Shown here piece by piece: positions 46,124 to 56,086 of a stretch of 64,000 nt of DNA (the stretch's first letter is position 1; every line of letters starts with the position of its first letter). The DNA comes from Christensenella timonensis (GTDB taxonomy: Bacteria > Bacillota > Clostridia > Christensenellales > Christensenellaceae), in assembly GCF_900087015.1 (NCBI RefSeq), contig NZ_FLKP01000002.1, positions 434,001 through 498,000 on the forward strand. Reading direction: 5' to 3'. The notes beneath the pieces are model-generated. The model saw only the letters and a program-made list of their open reading frames with translations, did not search any database and was not told the DNA's origin. Position numbers and translations under genes: made by a program.

Positions 46124-47713
46124 ATGGATAAAAAAATCTACACGTTCGATTCCACCCTGCGCGATGGGATGCAGGGGGAAGGCATCGCTTTCTCGGTGGA
46201 AGACAAACTGAATATCGTACATGCACTCGATAAGCTCGGCATCGATTTTATCGAAGCGGGAAATCCCGGTTCCAATCCGAAAGACCTGGAGTTTTTCCGC
46301 AGGATCGCTACTGAGAAGCCAAGGCACGCCAAGCTGTGCGCCTTCGGCAGTACGCGGCGCAAAAATATTTGCCCGGAAGAGGATGCCAACGTATGCAGCC
46401 TGCTGGAAGCGGAAACTCCGGCAGTTTCGATCTTCGGAAAAGCGTGGGACTTGCATGTATTAAAAGTATTAAATACCACGCTGGAAGAAAACCTTAACAT
46501 GATCGAGAGTACGGTCGCCTATATGAAGCGGCACGACAAGTACGTTGTTTTTGACGCGGAGCACTTTTTCGACGGCTATATGGCCAATCCGGAATATGCA
46601 ATGCTCGCCCTTGACGCGGCAGCCCGCGGCGGCGCGGACGTGCTTTGCCTGTGCGACACGAACGGAGGCACGTTCCCCACAGATATCGCGGATATCACGG
46701 GGCGCATGGTGAGGACGTTCCCCGAAGCGGAGATCGGCATCCATTGCCACAACGATACGGGCATGGCGGTCAGCCAGACCATGATGGCAGTGGAGGCGGG
46801 CGCTACGCAGGTGCAGGGCACGTTTATCGGTTATGGGGAGCGCTGTGGAAACGCAAACCTTTCCACGATTATCCCCAACCTTGAGCTCAAGCGCGGTTAT
46901 ACCGTGCTGGGGAAAGGGAACTTAAAACGCCTCACGGAAACGGCGCGGCAGGTCGCGGACATTTCCAATATCTGGCTGCCGTCGGGGAGCCCATATGTGG
47001 GGAGCAGCGCCTTTGCGCACAAGGGCGGCATGCACATCGACGGGGTGAAGAAGATCCGCGAAAGCTTTGAGCATGTGGATCCGCAGAGTGTCGGCAACAA
47101 CCGCCGGTACCTGATGAGCGAGGTATCCGGCAAGGCGACGATCCTAAAGAAGATACAACGGATCGAGCCATCCGTTGGCTCCAAGGATCCGGTCGTGGGC
47201 GAGCTGGTCGACAAGTTAAAGCAGCTTGAGTTCGAGGGCTATCAATTCGAGGCGGCGGAGCAAAGCTTTGAACTGGTGATCCGCAGGCTGTTGGGCAAAT
47301 ACAAAAAGTATTTTGAATTGGAATACTTCAAGATCATCGGCGAACAGCCGCTAAAGGATGCGGAATATCCTTCGTCCGCGATCATCAAGGTCAAGGTAGG
47401 CGATGAATCGCGTATCACGGGCGCGGAAGGCGACGGCCCGGTGCATGCGCTCGACCTCGCGCTTCGTAACGCGCTCAAGGGATTTTATCCGTCGCTTGTG
47501 GACATGCGGCTTGTGGACTACAAGGTGCGCGTGCTGGAAAGCTCGGCAACGACGGCCGCAAAGGTACGCGTCCTCATTGAATCCACGGACGGAAAGCACC
47601 GCTGGAACACGGTTGGCGTTTCCACAGACATCATTGAGGCAAGCTTTTTGGCGCTCACGGACTCCATCGAGTATAAGCTTGCGCTGGATGAGAACGAAAA
47701 CAATACGAACTGA
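46124..47713 (+). CDS. cimA: (R)-citramalate synthase
   Basis: Condenses pyruvate with acetyl-CoA to citramalate, giving 2-ketobutyrate for isoleucine without threonine dehydratase. The product has 529 residues, the long CimA form. The start FDSTLRDGMQGEGIAF, H-C-H-N-D-T-G near residue 208 and G-Y-G-E-R-C-G-N match the LeuA superfamily, and the overall sequence groups with citramalate rather than isopropylmalate synthases. The neighbour leuA confirms that two distinct synthases are needed. The C-terminal regulatory domain probably senses isoleucine. The start has AAAGGA upstream. Confidence 0.9.
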   Translation: MDKKIYTFDSTLRDGMQGEGIAFSVEDKLNIVHALDKLGIDFIEAGNPGSNPKDLEFFRRIATEKPRHAKLCAFGSTRRKNICPEEDANVCSLLEAETPAVSIFGKAWDLHVLKVLNTTLEENLNMIESTVAYMKRHDKYVVFDAEHFFDGYMANPEYAMLALDAAARGGADVLCLCDTNGGTFPTDIADITGRMVRTFPEAEIGIHCHNDTGMAVSQTMMAVEAGATQVQGTFIGYGERCGNANLSTIIPNLELKRGYTVLGKGNLKRLTETARQVADISNIWLPSGSPYVGSSAFAHKGGMHIDGVKKIRESFEHVDPQSVGNNRRYLMSEVSGKATILKKIQRIEPSVGSKDPVVGELVDKLKQLEFEGYQFEAAEQSFELVIRRLLGKYKKYFELEYFKIIGEQPLKDAEYPSSAIIKVKVGDESRITGAEGDGPVHALDLALRNALKGFYPSLVDMRLVDYKVRVLESSATTAAKVRVLIESTDGKHRWNTVGVSTDIIEASFLALTDSIEYKLALDENENNTN

Positions 47714-47721
47714 CTTCGTTC

Positions 47722-47815
47722 GCCAAGGCGGTGTTTCCGCCGAGGCAAAAATAACACTAAACAGAGAAAGGTCGGGGAAGAGGTGCAGCTTCTTCCCCGG
47801 AGCGCCGGAAGGCGC
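47722..47815 (+). ncRNA. Three hairpins in the cimA-leuC gap
   Basis: In order: GGCGG/CCGCC (47727-47731/47737-47741) with an outer GCC/GGC; CGGGGAAG/CTTCCCCG (47773-47780/47792-47799); GCGCC/GGCGC (47802-47806/47811-47815) with a 4-base loop, which ends at the GAGGA ribosome binding site of leuC. No T run follows any of them, so read-through is expected. A role in RNA cutting or in the level of leuC translation is inference. Confidence 0.5.
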
Positions 47816-47826
47816 GAGGAATAAGT

Positions 47827-49083
47827 ATGGGCATGACAATGACGCAAAAAATACTGGCTGCGCACGCGGGGCTTCCCAGTGTTACGGCGGGGCAGCTGAT
47901 CTCCATCAAGCTGGACATGGTGCTGGGCAACGATATCACTTCGCCTGTCGCGATCCGCGAGTTCAACAAGACGGGCAAGGATGTATTTGACAAAAACAAG
48001 ATATCTTTGGTGATGGATCATTTTACGCCAAACAAGGATATCAAGGCGGCAGAACAGTGCAAGCTGGTACGTGAGTTTGCGATGAAGCACGGTATCGCCA
48101 ATTTCTTTGACGTAGGTACGATGGGCATCGAGCACGCGCTCCTCCCGGAAAAGGGATTGGTCGTCGCGGGAGATGCTGTCATCGGCGCGGATTCGCATAC
48201 GTGTACATACGGCGCATTGGGCGCTTTTTCCACGGGCGTTGGTTCTACGGACATGGCGGCGGCCATGGCGACCGGAAAGGTATGGCTTAAAGTGCCGCAG
48301 GCCATCCGCTTCAATTTAAAAGGCGAGCTCAAAAAGTACGTGAGCGGCAAGGACGTGATCCTGCACATCATCGGCATGATCGGTGTTTCGGGCGCGCTTT
48401 ACCAGTCCATGGAATTCGGCGGGCCGGGGCTTGCTTCGCTTACGATGGACGACCGCTTGTGCATGGCCAATATGGCGATCGAAGCGGGCGGTAAAAACGG
48501 CATCTTTGAGGTGGATGAGCAGACGGTTGAATATCTGCGCAGCCATTCCGACCGTGAGTTTACCGTCTATGCGCCGGACGAGGAGGCGGATTATGCGCGC
48601 GTGATCGACATCGACTTATCACAGTTAAAGTCCACGGTATCCTTCCCGCATCTTCCGGAAAACACCAAGACCATCGACGAGGTAGGCGATATTAGGATCG
48701 ACCAGGTCGTGATCGGTTCGTGCACGAACGGCAGGATCAGCGATTTGCGCGCGGCGGCGGATATCCTCGTGGGAAGGAAGGTCGCAAAAAACGTGCGTAC
48801 GATCATCTTCCCGGCGACACAGGCGATCTATCTGCAGGCCATGGAGGAAGGACTGCTGAAAATATTTATCGAGGCGGGCTGCGCCGTTTCCACGCCTACC
48901 TGCGGGCCATGCCTCGGCGGACACTGCGGGATCCTGGCAGAGGGAGAGCGCGCGGTGGCGACCACCAACCGGAACTTTGTGGGCCGGATGGGGCATGTGA
49001 AATCTGAAGTATACCTGGCAAGCCCGCAGGTGGCGGCGGCCAGCGCGGTGGCGGGCAGGATCGCTTCACCGACTGAGCTATAA
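47827..49083 (+). CDS. leuC: 3-Isopropylmalate/citramalate dehydratase, large subunit
   Basis: Isomerises 2- to 3-isopropylmalate; with CimA products the same enzyme can handle citramalate. The product has 418 residues, the shorter bacterial-archaeal form rather than the 466-residue E. coli form. The Fe-S ligands lie in V-I-G-S-C-T-N-G-R (about 297) and [10 protein letters not shown] (about 357). D-S-H-T-C-T-Y-G is also conserved. It works with LeuD, which starts 15 bases after the stop. Confidence 0.94.
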   Translation: MGMTMTQKILAAHAGLPSVTAGQLISIKLDMVLGNDITSPVAIREFNKTGKDVFDKNKISLVMDHFTPNKDIKAAEQCKLVREFAMKHGIANFFDVGTMGIEHALLPEKGLVVAGDAVIGADSHTCTYGALGAFSTGVGSTDMAAAMATGKVWLKVPQAIRFNLKGELKKYVSGKDVILHIIGMIGVSGALYQSMEFGGPGLASLTMDDRLCMANMAIEAGGKNGIFEVDEQTVEYLRSHSDREFTVYAPDEEADYARVIDIDLSQLKSTVSFPHLPENTKTIDEVGDIRIDQVVIGSCTNGRISDLRAAADILVGRKVAKNVRTIIFPATQAIYLQAMEEGLLKIFIEAGCAVSTPTCGPCLGGHCGILAEGERAVATTNRNFVGRMGHVKSEVYLASPQVAAASAVAGRIASPTEL

Positions 49084-49098
49084 GGGAGGTTTACAGGA

Positions 49099-49590
49099 AT
49101 GAATGCAAAAGGGACTGTTTTAAAATATGGGGACAATATCGATACGGACGTGATCATCCCCGCGCGTTATTTGAATACATCGGACTCAAAGGAACTTGCG
49201 TCGCACTGCATGGAGGATATCGATACGGAATTCGTAAAGAAGGTCAAAAAAGGCGACATCATGGTGGGCGGTAAAAACTTTGGCTGCGGCTCGTCGCGCG
49301 AGCATGCGCCCATCGCCATCAAGGAATCGGGCATCAGCTGCGTGATTGCGGCGAGCTTTGCACGCATTTTCTACCGCAACTCCATCAACATCGGGCTGCC
49401 CATCCTCGAATGTGAGGAAGCGTCCCGGGAGATCAAAAACGGCGACGAGGTGGAAGTGGACTTTGACACCGGGCAGATCCGTGACCTGACGACAGGAAAG
49501 GAATACCGCGCCCAGCCGTTCCCGCCGTTTATCCAGGATATCATTGCGGCAGGCGGGCTCATTGCGGCGGTGGGACAGGATAAGCTGTAA
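49099..49590 (+). CDS. leuD: 3-Isopropylmalate/citramalate dehydratase, small subunit
   Basis: The product has 163 residues, matching the short LeuD partner of the 418-residue LeuC type. The conserved motif [14 protein letters not shown] near residue 55 forms the substrate site with LeuC. GGGAGGT lies before the ATG. It is the last gene of the operon; a terminator follows. The leucine enzyme LeuB, expected next, is absent from the operon and from the window. Confidence 0.94.
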   Translation: MNAKGTVLKYGDNIDTDVIIPARYLNTSDSKELASHCMEDIDTEFVKKVKKGDIMVGGKNFGCGSSREHAPIAIKESGISCVIAASFARIFYRNSINIGLPILECEEASREIKNGDEVEVDFDTGQIRDLTTGKEYRAQPFPPFIQDIIAAGGLIAAVGQDKL

Positions 49591-49600
49591 GGAAAATGAA

Positions 49601-49632
49601 AAGGGCAGGTAAGTTTTCCTGTCCTTTTTTTG
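49601..49632 (+). terminator. Terminator of the ilv-leu operon
   Basis: AAGGGCAGG (49601-49609) pairs with CCTGTCCTT (49618-49626) with one G-T pair, followed by T7. Confidence 0.85.
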
Positions 49633-49695
49633 TTGCATGAATTTTGGAAAGGGTCTAAGATAAATACGGGGAAATGTTAAAAAAGAGGCATGGCA

Positions 49696-51267
49696 ATGAA
49701 AAACAGCGCGAATGATACCCATACGGTATTGCACCGCTTTAAAAATTTCAGATACGGCCTGTTGGTGCAGGGGATCGTCGTGGGGGCGCTTGCGGGACTG
49801 GTTTCCGTACTATTCCGCCTGGCGATCGAAAATGCAAACGAGGTGCTGTCCTTCATCCTTTCGGCAGCAGGGCAAAATATTTTACTGATGGTCGCCTGGT
49901 TTGGCGTACTGATGATTTTTGCGGTGATCACTGCAAAGCTCGTGCGCTGGCAGCCGATGATCAGCGGCAGCGGCATCCCGCAGGTAGAAGGGGAGATACA
50001 CGGCGTATTCAGCCAAAGCTGGTGGAAGGTACTGGTTGGCAAATTCGCCGGCGGCGTGCTCAGCATCGGCGCAGGATTGTCGCTTGGGCGGGAAGGCCCG
50101 TCCATACAATTGGGCGCGATGATGGGAAAAGGCTTTTCGCGCATGACCAAACGGATCAAGGTGGAAGAAAAGCTCCTGATGACGTGTGGTGCGAGCGCGG
50201 GGCTGGCGGCGGCTTTTAACGCGCCGTTTGCAGGCGTGCTGTTTTCGCTTGAGGAACTGCATAAGAATTTTTCGATCGAGGTTCTCTTATCCACCATGGC
50301 GGCTTCCGTTACGGCGGATTTTATTTCGCGAAACGTATTCGGACTTAAGCCTATTTTCAGCTTCCACCTGACGCAGAACATTCCGCTCGACCTTTACTGG
50401 GTGATCCTGATCCTGGGCGCCGTGCTTGGCGTGGGCGGGGCGCTATATAATTTTTGCATCAAAAAATCCCAGCAGCTTTACGGAAAAATGAAAAAGGTCA
50501 GGTTGGAATTCCGCCTGATGATCCCATTTTTTTGTGCGGGGCTGTTGGGCTTCACATTCCCTGCGGTACTCGGCGGCGGGAACCAGCTGATCCCCATGCT
50601 GATCGACGGAAAATTCGCACTGGCAATGGTGTTTGCGATCTTCCTGGTCAAATTTATTTTTTCTATGGTAAGCTTTGGTTCGGGCGCGCCGGGGGGGATC
50701 TTTTTGCCGTTGCTCGTGCTGGGCGCGCTGCTGGGCGGCGGGCTGGGCATGGCGATGATCGACGGGTTCGGCTTGCCGCAGGACCTGCTGCAAAATTTTA
50801 TCATACTGGCCATGGCGGGTTTCTTTGCCGCCATCGTACGCGCGCCGATTACGGGCATCATCCTGATATGCGAAATGACGGGGTCGTTTACGCAGCTTCT
50901 GTCGCTGACCCTCGTATCGCTGATCGCGTATGCCGTGGCCGACCTTTTGAAAGCAAAGCCAATCTATGAACAGCTTTTAGAGCGGATTATCGAAACCAAC
51001 GGCGAAAAACAGACCGCGGAAAGTGGAGGAAATAAAATACTGCTTGAAATCCCCGTGCATCACGGGGCGCCGATTTGCATGAAAAAAATCAGTGAAATAA
51101 AGTGGCCGCAGCAAAGCCTGATTGTGGCGGTGCGGCGGGGCAGCCATGAAATCATCCCCAAGGGAACGGTGCGTATCCGCCCGGGCGATATCCTGATCGT
51201 CCTTTGCAACGAGGAAAATTCATATATGGCGAGGGAACAGATCGTAGGCTGGTGCCAGACCGCCTAG
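49696..51267 (+). CDS. ClC-family chloride channel/transporter with RCK-C domain
   Basis: The product has 523 residues. The ClC core covers about 1-420 with the selectivity motifs GSGIPQVEG, G-R-E-G-P-S-I-Q (the gating Glu lies here) and G-A-P-G-G-I-F-L-P. The C-terminal 85 residues form a TrkA-C/RCK-C domain with R-I-R-P-G-D-I-L-I-V, so ligand control is likely. It may be a Cl-/H+ exchanger or a channel; the sequence alone does not decide. The ATG at 49696 is better spaced to AAGAGG than the one at 49690. It ends 7 bases from the convergent hydrolase gene with no terminator in the gap. Confidence 0.9.
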   Translation: MKNSANDTHTVLHRFKNFRYGLLVQGIVVGALAGLVSVLFRLAIENANEVLSFILSAAGQNILLMVAWFGVLMIFAVITAKLVRWQPMISGSGIPQVEGEIHGVFSQSWWKVLVGKFAGGVLSIGAGLSLGREGPSIQLGAMMGKGFSRMTKRIKVEEKLLMTCGASAGLAAAFNAPFAGVLFSLEELHKNFSIEVLLSTMAASVTADFISRNVFGLKPIFSFHLTQNIPLDLYWVILILGAVLGVGGALYNFCIKKSQQLYGKMKKVRLEFRLMIPFFCAGLLGFTFPAVLGGGNQLIPMLIDGKFALAMVFAIFLVKFIFSMVSFGSGAPGGIFLPLLVLGALLGGGLGMAMIDGFGLPQDLLQNFIILAMAGFFAAIVRAPITGIILICEMTGSFTQLLSLTLVSLIAYAVADLLKAKPIYEQLLERIIETNGEKQTAESGGNKILLEIPVHHGAPICMKKISEIKWPQQSLIVAVRRGSHEIIPKGTVRIRPGDILIVLCNEENSYMAREQIVGWCQTA

Positions 51268-51274
51268 AGGGGGA

Positions 51275-52591
51275 TCAGTTTCCCTTGATCCATGCCGCGA
51301 TATCCGAGATGACCTGTGCATCGACGGTTTGCGGCGCGTCGTAATCCGCTATGGTATTCGCGGCGTTTTGCGGCGCGGGCGTGAACAGATGGCCGAGGCC
51401 GGGATAAAGCTTGAACTGCACGTTGGCTTTACCGGAAAAAAGATCCTCCCATGCGGCAAAGTCCTTTTGCGGCGATACCTGGAAATCCGCGTCTCCCTGC
51501 GCAAAAAACATGGGGACAGAAAGCGACGCTGCGATGGCGGGCGTATCGACCTGGTTCAAGCTGTACCAATAATTCCCTGTGCCGCCGAGGAGCGCAGCCG
51601 TATCGCCCTGTTTGGCATTTTTCGCTTTTTCGATGAGCGCTTTTGCCTGCAGCAGCTCCTGCGGGGTGATCTGTCCGGCGGCGGCCGCCGCTTCATTCTG
51701 GTCGAGCATGATATCGAGAAGGCTGCGCGGGGAACCGGCAAGGCAGACCAGTCCCGCCAGGCCGTTGTCCTGCGCGATTTTTGGGGCGAGCATCCCGCCA
51801 AGGCTATGGCCTAAGACGTAAATGCGCTGCGGGTCTATCTCGCCAGTGTTTTTTAACAAATCTGCGGCTGCGGCTGCGTCGTCCAAAACCTCATATTCGA
51901 TGGTCAGCGCAAGCGGGTCTGTTGGTTCAGTCGGATATTGGGCCGTGCGTTTGTTGTAGCGCAGGGAAGCGATGCCCTGCTGTGCGAGCCCGTGCGCGAT
52001 ATCCGCGAAGGGCTGGTTGCGGGAAGCGCCCACGGTTTCGTTCATATCCTGTGCGCCGCTGCCTGCTATCATCAGGACTACAGGCGGGTTTTTCGTGTTT
52101 TTAGGGAGCGTGAGGATACCGTCGAGAGGCTTTTGCGTGCCTACCGTAACGGCCTTTTCTTCGTAAGCATCCGTACTTTCCGGCTGCACGGCTTTGGGGA
52201 CGTATGTGAGCCACAGCCCGGCGATCTCGTTTTTTGCATTATAGGTATACCGGATGAGCAGGCCGTTGTTTGCAAAATCGCAGGATATGTCTATGAGGGC
52301 TGTGCTTCCATTGTCCGTAAATTTTGTTCCGGAGATGCCTTCAAAGCTTCCAAGCTTTGCTGTGGTGCTGTCCCAGCCCTCACGGAGGGCGGACTCGCTG
52401 AGCTGCGCCTTGGAAGAGGATGCGACGCCATCGGCAACGGTTGTAAAATCGCCGGTGGACATATCAAGCGTATAGGCCTCGCTTTTTTCCTGCAAAGCCT
52501 GTGCGTCAAAGTCTGCCTGTACCGTGCAGCCCGCAAAACAAAATAGGATGGCTGCCGGCAAAAACAAAAGGAACGTTCCGGATTTTTTCAT
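51275..52591 (-). CDS. Lipoprotein with DUF3887 and alpha/beta hydrolase domains
   Basis: The product has 438 residues. A signal peptide ends at the lipobox F-A-G-C (Cys near residue 22). Residues about 28-130 resemble DUF3887, and about 150-435 form an alpha/beta hydrolase with the nucleophile in LGHSLGG and a final G-L-G-H-L-F carrying the catalytic His. It is bound outside the membrane and probably cleaves an ester. It overlaps the tyrA stop by 4 bases (ATGA), so it is co-translated with hisC-tyrA, an odd partner for amino acid genes. Confidence 0.87.
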   Translation of the reverse strand: MKKSGTFLLFLPAAILFCFAGCTVQADFDAQALQEKSEAYTLDMSTGDFTTVADGVASSSKAQLSESALREGWDSTTAKLGSFEGISGTKFTDNGSTALIDISCDFANNGLLIRYTYNAKNEIAGLWLTYVPKAVQPESTDAYEEKAVTVGTQKPLDGILTLPKNTKNPPVVLMIAGSGAQDMNETVGASRNQPFADIAHGLAQQGIASLRYNKRTAQYPTEPTDPLALTIEYEVLDDAAAAADLLKNTGEIDPQRIYVLGHSLGGMLAPKIAQDNGLAGLVCLAGSPRSLLDIMLDQNEAAAAAGQITPQELLQAKALIEKAKNAKQGDTAALLGGTGNYWYSLNQVDTPAIAASLSVPMFFAQGDADFQVSPQKDFAAWEDLFSGKANVQFKLYPGLGHLFTPAPQNAANTIADYDAPQTVDAQVISDIAAWIKGN

Positions 52592-53415
52592 TTGCTCTCC
52601 TCGTTAAGGCGTTTTTTCCTGTCGCTGCCATCCTTCAAGAGTGCGCGTAAGGCTTGCCCATTCCCGGCACGGATCGCGTCGCGCAACGCGGAAACGTTTT
52701 CGACCAGTTCGTCGATCTCGCCTGCTAAAATGTCCCCGTTCAGCAGGAAAAGCTCCGACCACATTTCGGGATCAAGGAGGGCAACGCGCGTCAAGTCCAT
52801 AAAGCTTCCGGCGGAAAAGCCTTTGAAGTCCTGTGCGGCCCTGCTTTTTACATAAGCATTGGAAACAACATGCGCGAGCTGGGAAGTATAACCGATCACC
52901 TCGTCGTGCTTGCGCGCGGAACATTCCGTAATGCGCGTAAAACCGATCTCCCGTGCCAGGCGGGAAATCTCTGCCTTAGCCTGTTCGTCCGTATGCTCCG
53001 TAAGGGTGATAATGAAACTTGCACCCTGGTAAAGGTCGGCGTCGCTGTTTCCAAAACCGCCCGTTTCCCTGCCGGCCATGGGGTGCGTGCCCACATAGCG
53101 CAGGTTCCGCTCGAAAAGGGGCAGGGCAACCCGGTCTTCGACTGCCCGTTTGACGCCGCAGATATCGGCGACGACAGCACCCTCCCGGAATTCTGTACGC
53201 AGCATGTAATCGATGCTGTCCTGCGGGAAAAGGCACACGAATATGATATCGCAGCAGGAGACATCACCGTCGCAGTCGATCGAGCCTGCATCATAGGCGG
53301 CAGCAAGGACTGCAGGGTCTTTATCCACCCCGCAAACGGTGTGGGACGTATATTTTTTGAGGGCACGGGCAAGCGAGCCGCCCATCAGGCCCAGTCCGAC
53401 TACGCCTATCTTCAT
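52588..53415 (-). CDS. tyrA: Prephenate dehydrogenase
   Basis: Oxidises prephenate to 4-hydroxyphenylpyruvate on the way to tyrosine. The product has 275 residues without a chorismate mutase or ACT part, the short form. The NAD-binding loop VGLGLMGGSLARALKKY is at residues 5-21, and the active-site segment G-T-H-P-M-A-G-R-E-T-G-G-F lies near residue 110. It overlaps hisC and the hydrolase gene by 4 bases each. Confidence 0.92.
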   Translation of the reverse strand: MKIGVVGLGLMGGSLARALKKYTSHTVCGVDKDPAVLAAAYDAGSIDCDGDVSCCDIIFVCLFPQDSIDYMLRTEFREGAVVADICGVKRAVEDRVALPLFERNLRYVGTHPMAGRETGGFGNSDADLYQGASFIITLTEHTDEQAKAEISRLAREIGFTRITECSARKHDEVIGYTSQLAHVVSNAYVKSRAAQDFKGFSAGSFMDLTRVALLDPEMWSELFLLNGDILAGEIDELVENVSALRDAIRAGNGQALRALLKDGSDRKKRLNEESK

Positions 53416-54503
53416 AGGATCTCCTTTAACGCGGTGAGGAACATTTGCATTTCTTCAGGCGTACCGATGGTGACGCGCAAATAGTCTTTGGTGCGTTTGC
53501 CGTCGAACCAGCGCACGAGCACGCCTTTTTCCCGCAGCCTTTGGAACACTTCTTTTGCCGGCACGGTGTCACATTTTATGAAGAGAAAATTGGCGCGGGA
53601 GGGAAGGCACTTGACGCCCATGGCGTAGAGCGCGCCGATGGTATCCGTGCGGGTATCCATGATTTTATTGACTGTTTTTTCATAATATTCCGTATCGCTG
53701 ACCGCCGCGGCCGCACCCGCCTGCGCGAGCCGGTCTAAGGGATAGGAATTGAAACTGTCTTTTATGGTACAAAGCGCACGGATCAGGTCTTCGTCCGCGA
53801 TGACGTAGCCGACCCGCAGGCCCGCTAAGGCGTGCGACTTGGACAGCGTACGTACGACCGCTATGTTCCGGTATTTGGAAACGAGGGGGATCGCGCTTTT
53901 GGCGCCAAACGCTGCGTAAGCTTCATCCACCACAAAGACGCCCTCCGTTTTTTGCGCGATAAGCTCGATATCGCTTAAGGGAAGCGCCACGCCTGTCGGC
54001 GCATTGGGGTTTGCAAGGATCACGCCGCGCGCGCCGCACATCCTTTTTACGTCTACCGAAAAATCGTCCTTGAGGGGCACGATATCGAGCGGGATATCAA
54101 AAAGGTCGGCCCATACGGGATAAAAGCTGTAGGTCACATCCAGCGTGCGCAGTTTAAAAGGCGCGGCCACATTGGGAAACCAGCTGGAATCCCCCGTACA
54201 GATATTCTGGAAAAAAGCCGCGAAACAAAGCGCCAGCGCTTCGTCCGAGCCGTTGGAGCAGAAAACCTGGCTGGGCGAAACGCCGTGATGCCGGGCGATC
54301 TCCTCGCGCAACGCATCCGAATCGGGGGAGGGGTAAAGCCGCAGGTCTGCCGCTGCCTGCATAATTGCCTGCGCGACCTTTGGACTGGGCGGGTAGGCGT
54401 TTTCATTGGTATTCAGCTTGACCAGCTTTTCTTTGGGCTGTTCCCCCGCCGTATATGGCTTTAAACTCTTTGCTTTATCGCTCCAAAGCGTTTTCATATC
54501 CAT
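53412..54503 (-). CDS. hisC: Histidinol-phosphate/aromatic aminotransferase
   Basis: The product has 363 residues, the normal HisC length. The PLP lysine lies in R-T-L-S-K-S-H-A-L-A-G-L-R near residue 220, N-P-N-A-P-T-G near 165, and Y-P-S-P-D-S near 56. HisC-like enzymes also aminate 4-hydroxyphenylpyruvate and phenylpyruvate. The 4-base overlap with tyrA and the absence of his genes point to a role in tyrosine and phenylalanine synthesis, as in Bacillus; it may serve both pathways. Confidence 0.88.
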   Translation of the reverse strand: MDMKTLWSDKAKSLKPYTAGEQPKEKLVKLNTNENAYPPSPKVAQAIMQAAADLRLYPSPDSDALREEIARHHGVSPSQVFCSNGSDEALALCFAAFFQNICTGDSSWFPNVAAPFKLRTLDVTYSFYPVWADLFDIPLDIVPLKDDFSVDVKRMCGARGVILANPNAPTGVALPLSDIELIAQKTEGVFVVDEAYAAFGAKSAIPLVSKYRNIAVVRTLSKSHALAGLRVGYVIADEDLIRALCTIKDSFNSYPLDRLAQAGAAAAVSDTEYYEKTVNKIMDTRTDTIGALYAMGVKCLPSRANFLFIKCDTVPAKEVFQRLREKGVLVRWFDGKRTKDYLRVTIGTPEEMQMFLTALKEIL

Positions 54504-54597
54504 GCTCCTTTTGGTTGATTGGTTAAAATTATGAAATCTCTATAAATTCTATCACAAAACCGAGATAAATTGTGCAAAATGTGTTAAGATAGGGTCT

Positions 54598-55122
54598 ATG
54601 GATATGAAAACAGACAAGAAACGCTGCAGTTGGGCGACGGACGATATATTGATCGATTACCACGACAACGAGTACGGCAAAATCAAATCCGACAGCAAGG
54701 CACTCTTTGAAAAGCTGTGCCTGGAGAGCTTCCAGGCGGGCCTTTCCTGGAGGACGGTACTGGTAAAAAGGGACGCATTCCGAAGGGCTTTTTTTGGTTT
54801 TGATATTGGAAAATGCGCGAACCTGACGGATGAGTACCTGGAATCGCTGATGCAGGACAAGGAGATCATCCGCAACCGGCGCAAGATTTTTGCCGTGCGT
54901 GAAAATGCGCGCGCAGTAGAGCGCCTGGGCAAGGAATACGGTAATTTTTTCCGCTTCGTATATGGCTTTAAGAAGCCGGAGCAGCTCTTAAAGGCGCTGA
55001 AACAATATGGTTTTGTGTTTGTGGGAGATACGATCTGCGAATCTTTTATGCAGAGCATCGGTATCATCGAAGCGCACGAGCCGGATTGTTACCTTTATAC
55101 GCCGACCGGCCAATTGATATGA
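54598..55122 (+). CDS. tag: DNA-3-methyladenine glycosylase I
   Basis: Removes 3-methyladenine from alkylated DNA. The product has 174 residues, close to the usual 187. The start region R-C-S-W-A...Y-H-D-N-E-Y-G and the end H-E-P-D-C-Y supply the zinc ligands (Cys, His, His, Cys), and Q-A-G-L-S-W is the family motif. It stands between divergent hisC and the phospholipase gene. No SOS or Ada site is evident upstream. Confidence 0.93.
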   Translation: MDMKTDKKRCSWATDDILIDYHDNEYGKIKSDSKALFEKLCLESFQAGLSWRTVLVKRDAFRRAFFGFDIGKCANLTDEYLESLMQDKEIIRNRRKIFAVRENARAVERLGKEYGNFFRFVYGFKKPEQLLKALKQYGFVFVGDTICESFMQSIGIIEAHEPDCYLYTPTGQLI

Positions 55123-55150
55123 CATTAAGAAACGACAGGTGAAATAAGGT

Positions 55151-56086
55151 ATGCCGACAACGCTGACGCATAAGATCGCGGCAGACAACATTTTGAAGGA
55201 ACTGGAGCATACGGATGCGGGAAAACTGATTTCCCGGGAGATGCCCGCATACTATTCCGGCTCGCAGGGCGGGGATATCTTTTTGTTGTATAAGTTTTAC
55301 TTTTTCCTGTTTGGCGCGAAACAGAAGATGCTCGGATGGGCTTTACATTACACCCGGCCGCAGCGTTTTTTTTGCGAAAGCGCGCAGTATATCAAAGAGC
55401 ATGGCAGCGATACGCTGAAAAGTTATTTTTACGGCTACATCACGCACTATTGCCTCGATATGCTGCTGCATCCGTGGATCAACAAGGAAACGAAGCCCAT
55501 GTCATCGCACAACACCTTAGAGTGTGCGCTGGATATTTTGTATGCGCGCAAAAACGGCGTGGACGCCTATGCGTTTGACAAACAGAAGTTCGCGCGCGAT
55601 ATTTTTGTGGATACCGGCGAGATCGATGCGTTTTACAAGCGCATGTCTTACCTGTTCCCCGGGCTTAAGGTGGACGAGGCGCCGTATACAAAGGCCAGCA
55701 AGTATTATGCATACTATAACGGGCTTGTGTCCCAGCCGACCAAAAAAGACCGGTTTAAACTTAAACTTTTGAATATCATTTCCCAACTTAAGCTAAAGAC
55801 CATGCTCTACCATCCGGTCGAAGAATACGAGGGGTTGTATGACTACGATTTCTATTTTCAACTGCTTGACCAGGCGGTGGAGTGGAGCGTACGGCGCATA
55901 AGGCTCGTACAGGCGTATTATGAGGACAAGGTGGATATGACACGGCTGCAAAGTGAATTTTACAACGTTTCTTTCCACGGCAAATCGATCATCCCGCAGG
56001 AGGAGCGTAAGCCGTTCAAACGCTTGTACAAGAAAGCGCCCTTGAAAAGGGTGAGAAAAGCCGCGCTACCACGCTTTGTTCCTTGA
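55151..56086 (+). CDS. Zinc-dependent phospholipase C-like protein
   Basis: The product has 311 residues. The N-terminal 150 residues match the zinc-dependent phospholipase C family: T-H-K-I-A-A-D near the start, S-G-S-Q-G-G-D-I-F near residue 36, and the metal-binding G-Y-I-T-H-Y-C-L-D-M-L-L-H-P near 97. There is no signal peptide, unlike secreted toxins, so it is probably cytoplasmic. The C-terminal half is basic and less conserved. It starts 28 bases after tag and is likely co-transcribed. Confidence 0.85.
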   Translation: MPTTLTHKIAADNILKELEHTDAGKLISREMPAYYSGSQGGDIFLLYKFYFFLFGAKQKMLGWALHYTRPQRFFCESAQYIKEHGSDTLKSYFYGYITHYCLDMLLHPWINKETKPMSSHNTLECALDILYARKNGVDAYAFDKQKFARDIFVDTGEIDAFYKRMSYLFPGLKVDEAPYTKASKYYAYYNGLVSQPTKKDRFKLKLLNIISQLKLKTMLYHPVEEYEGLYDYDFYFQLLDQAVEWSVRRIRLVQAYYEDKVDMTRLQSEFYNVSFHGKSIIPQEERKPFKRLYKKAPLKRVRKAALPRFVP

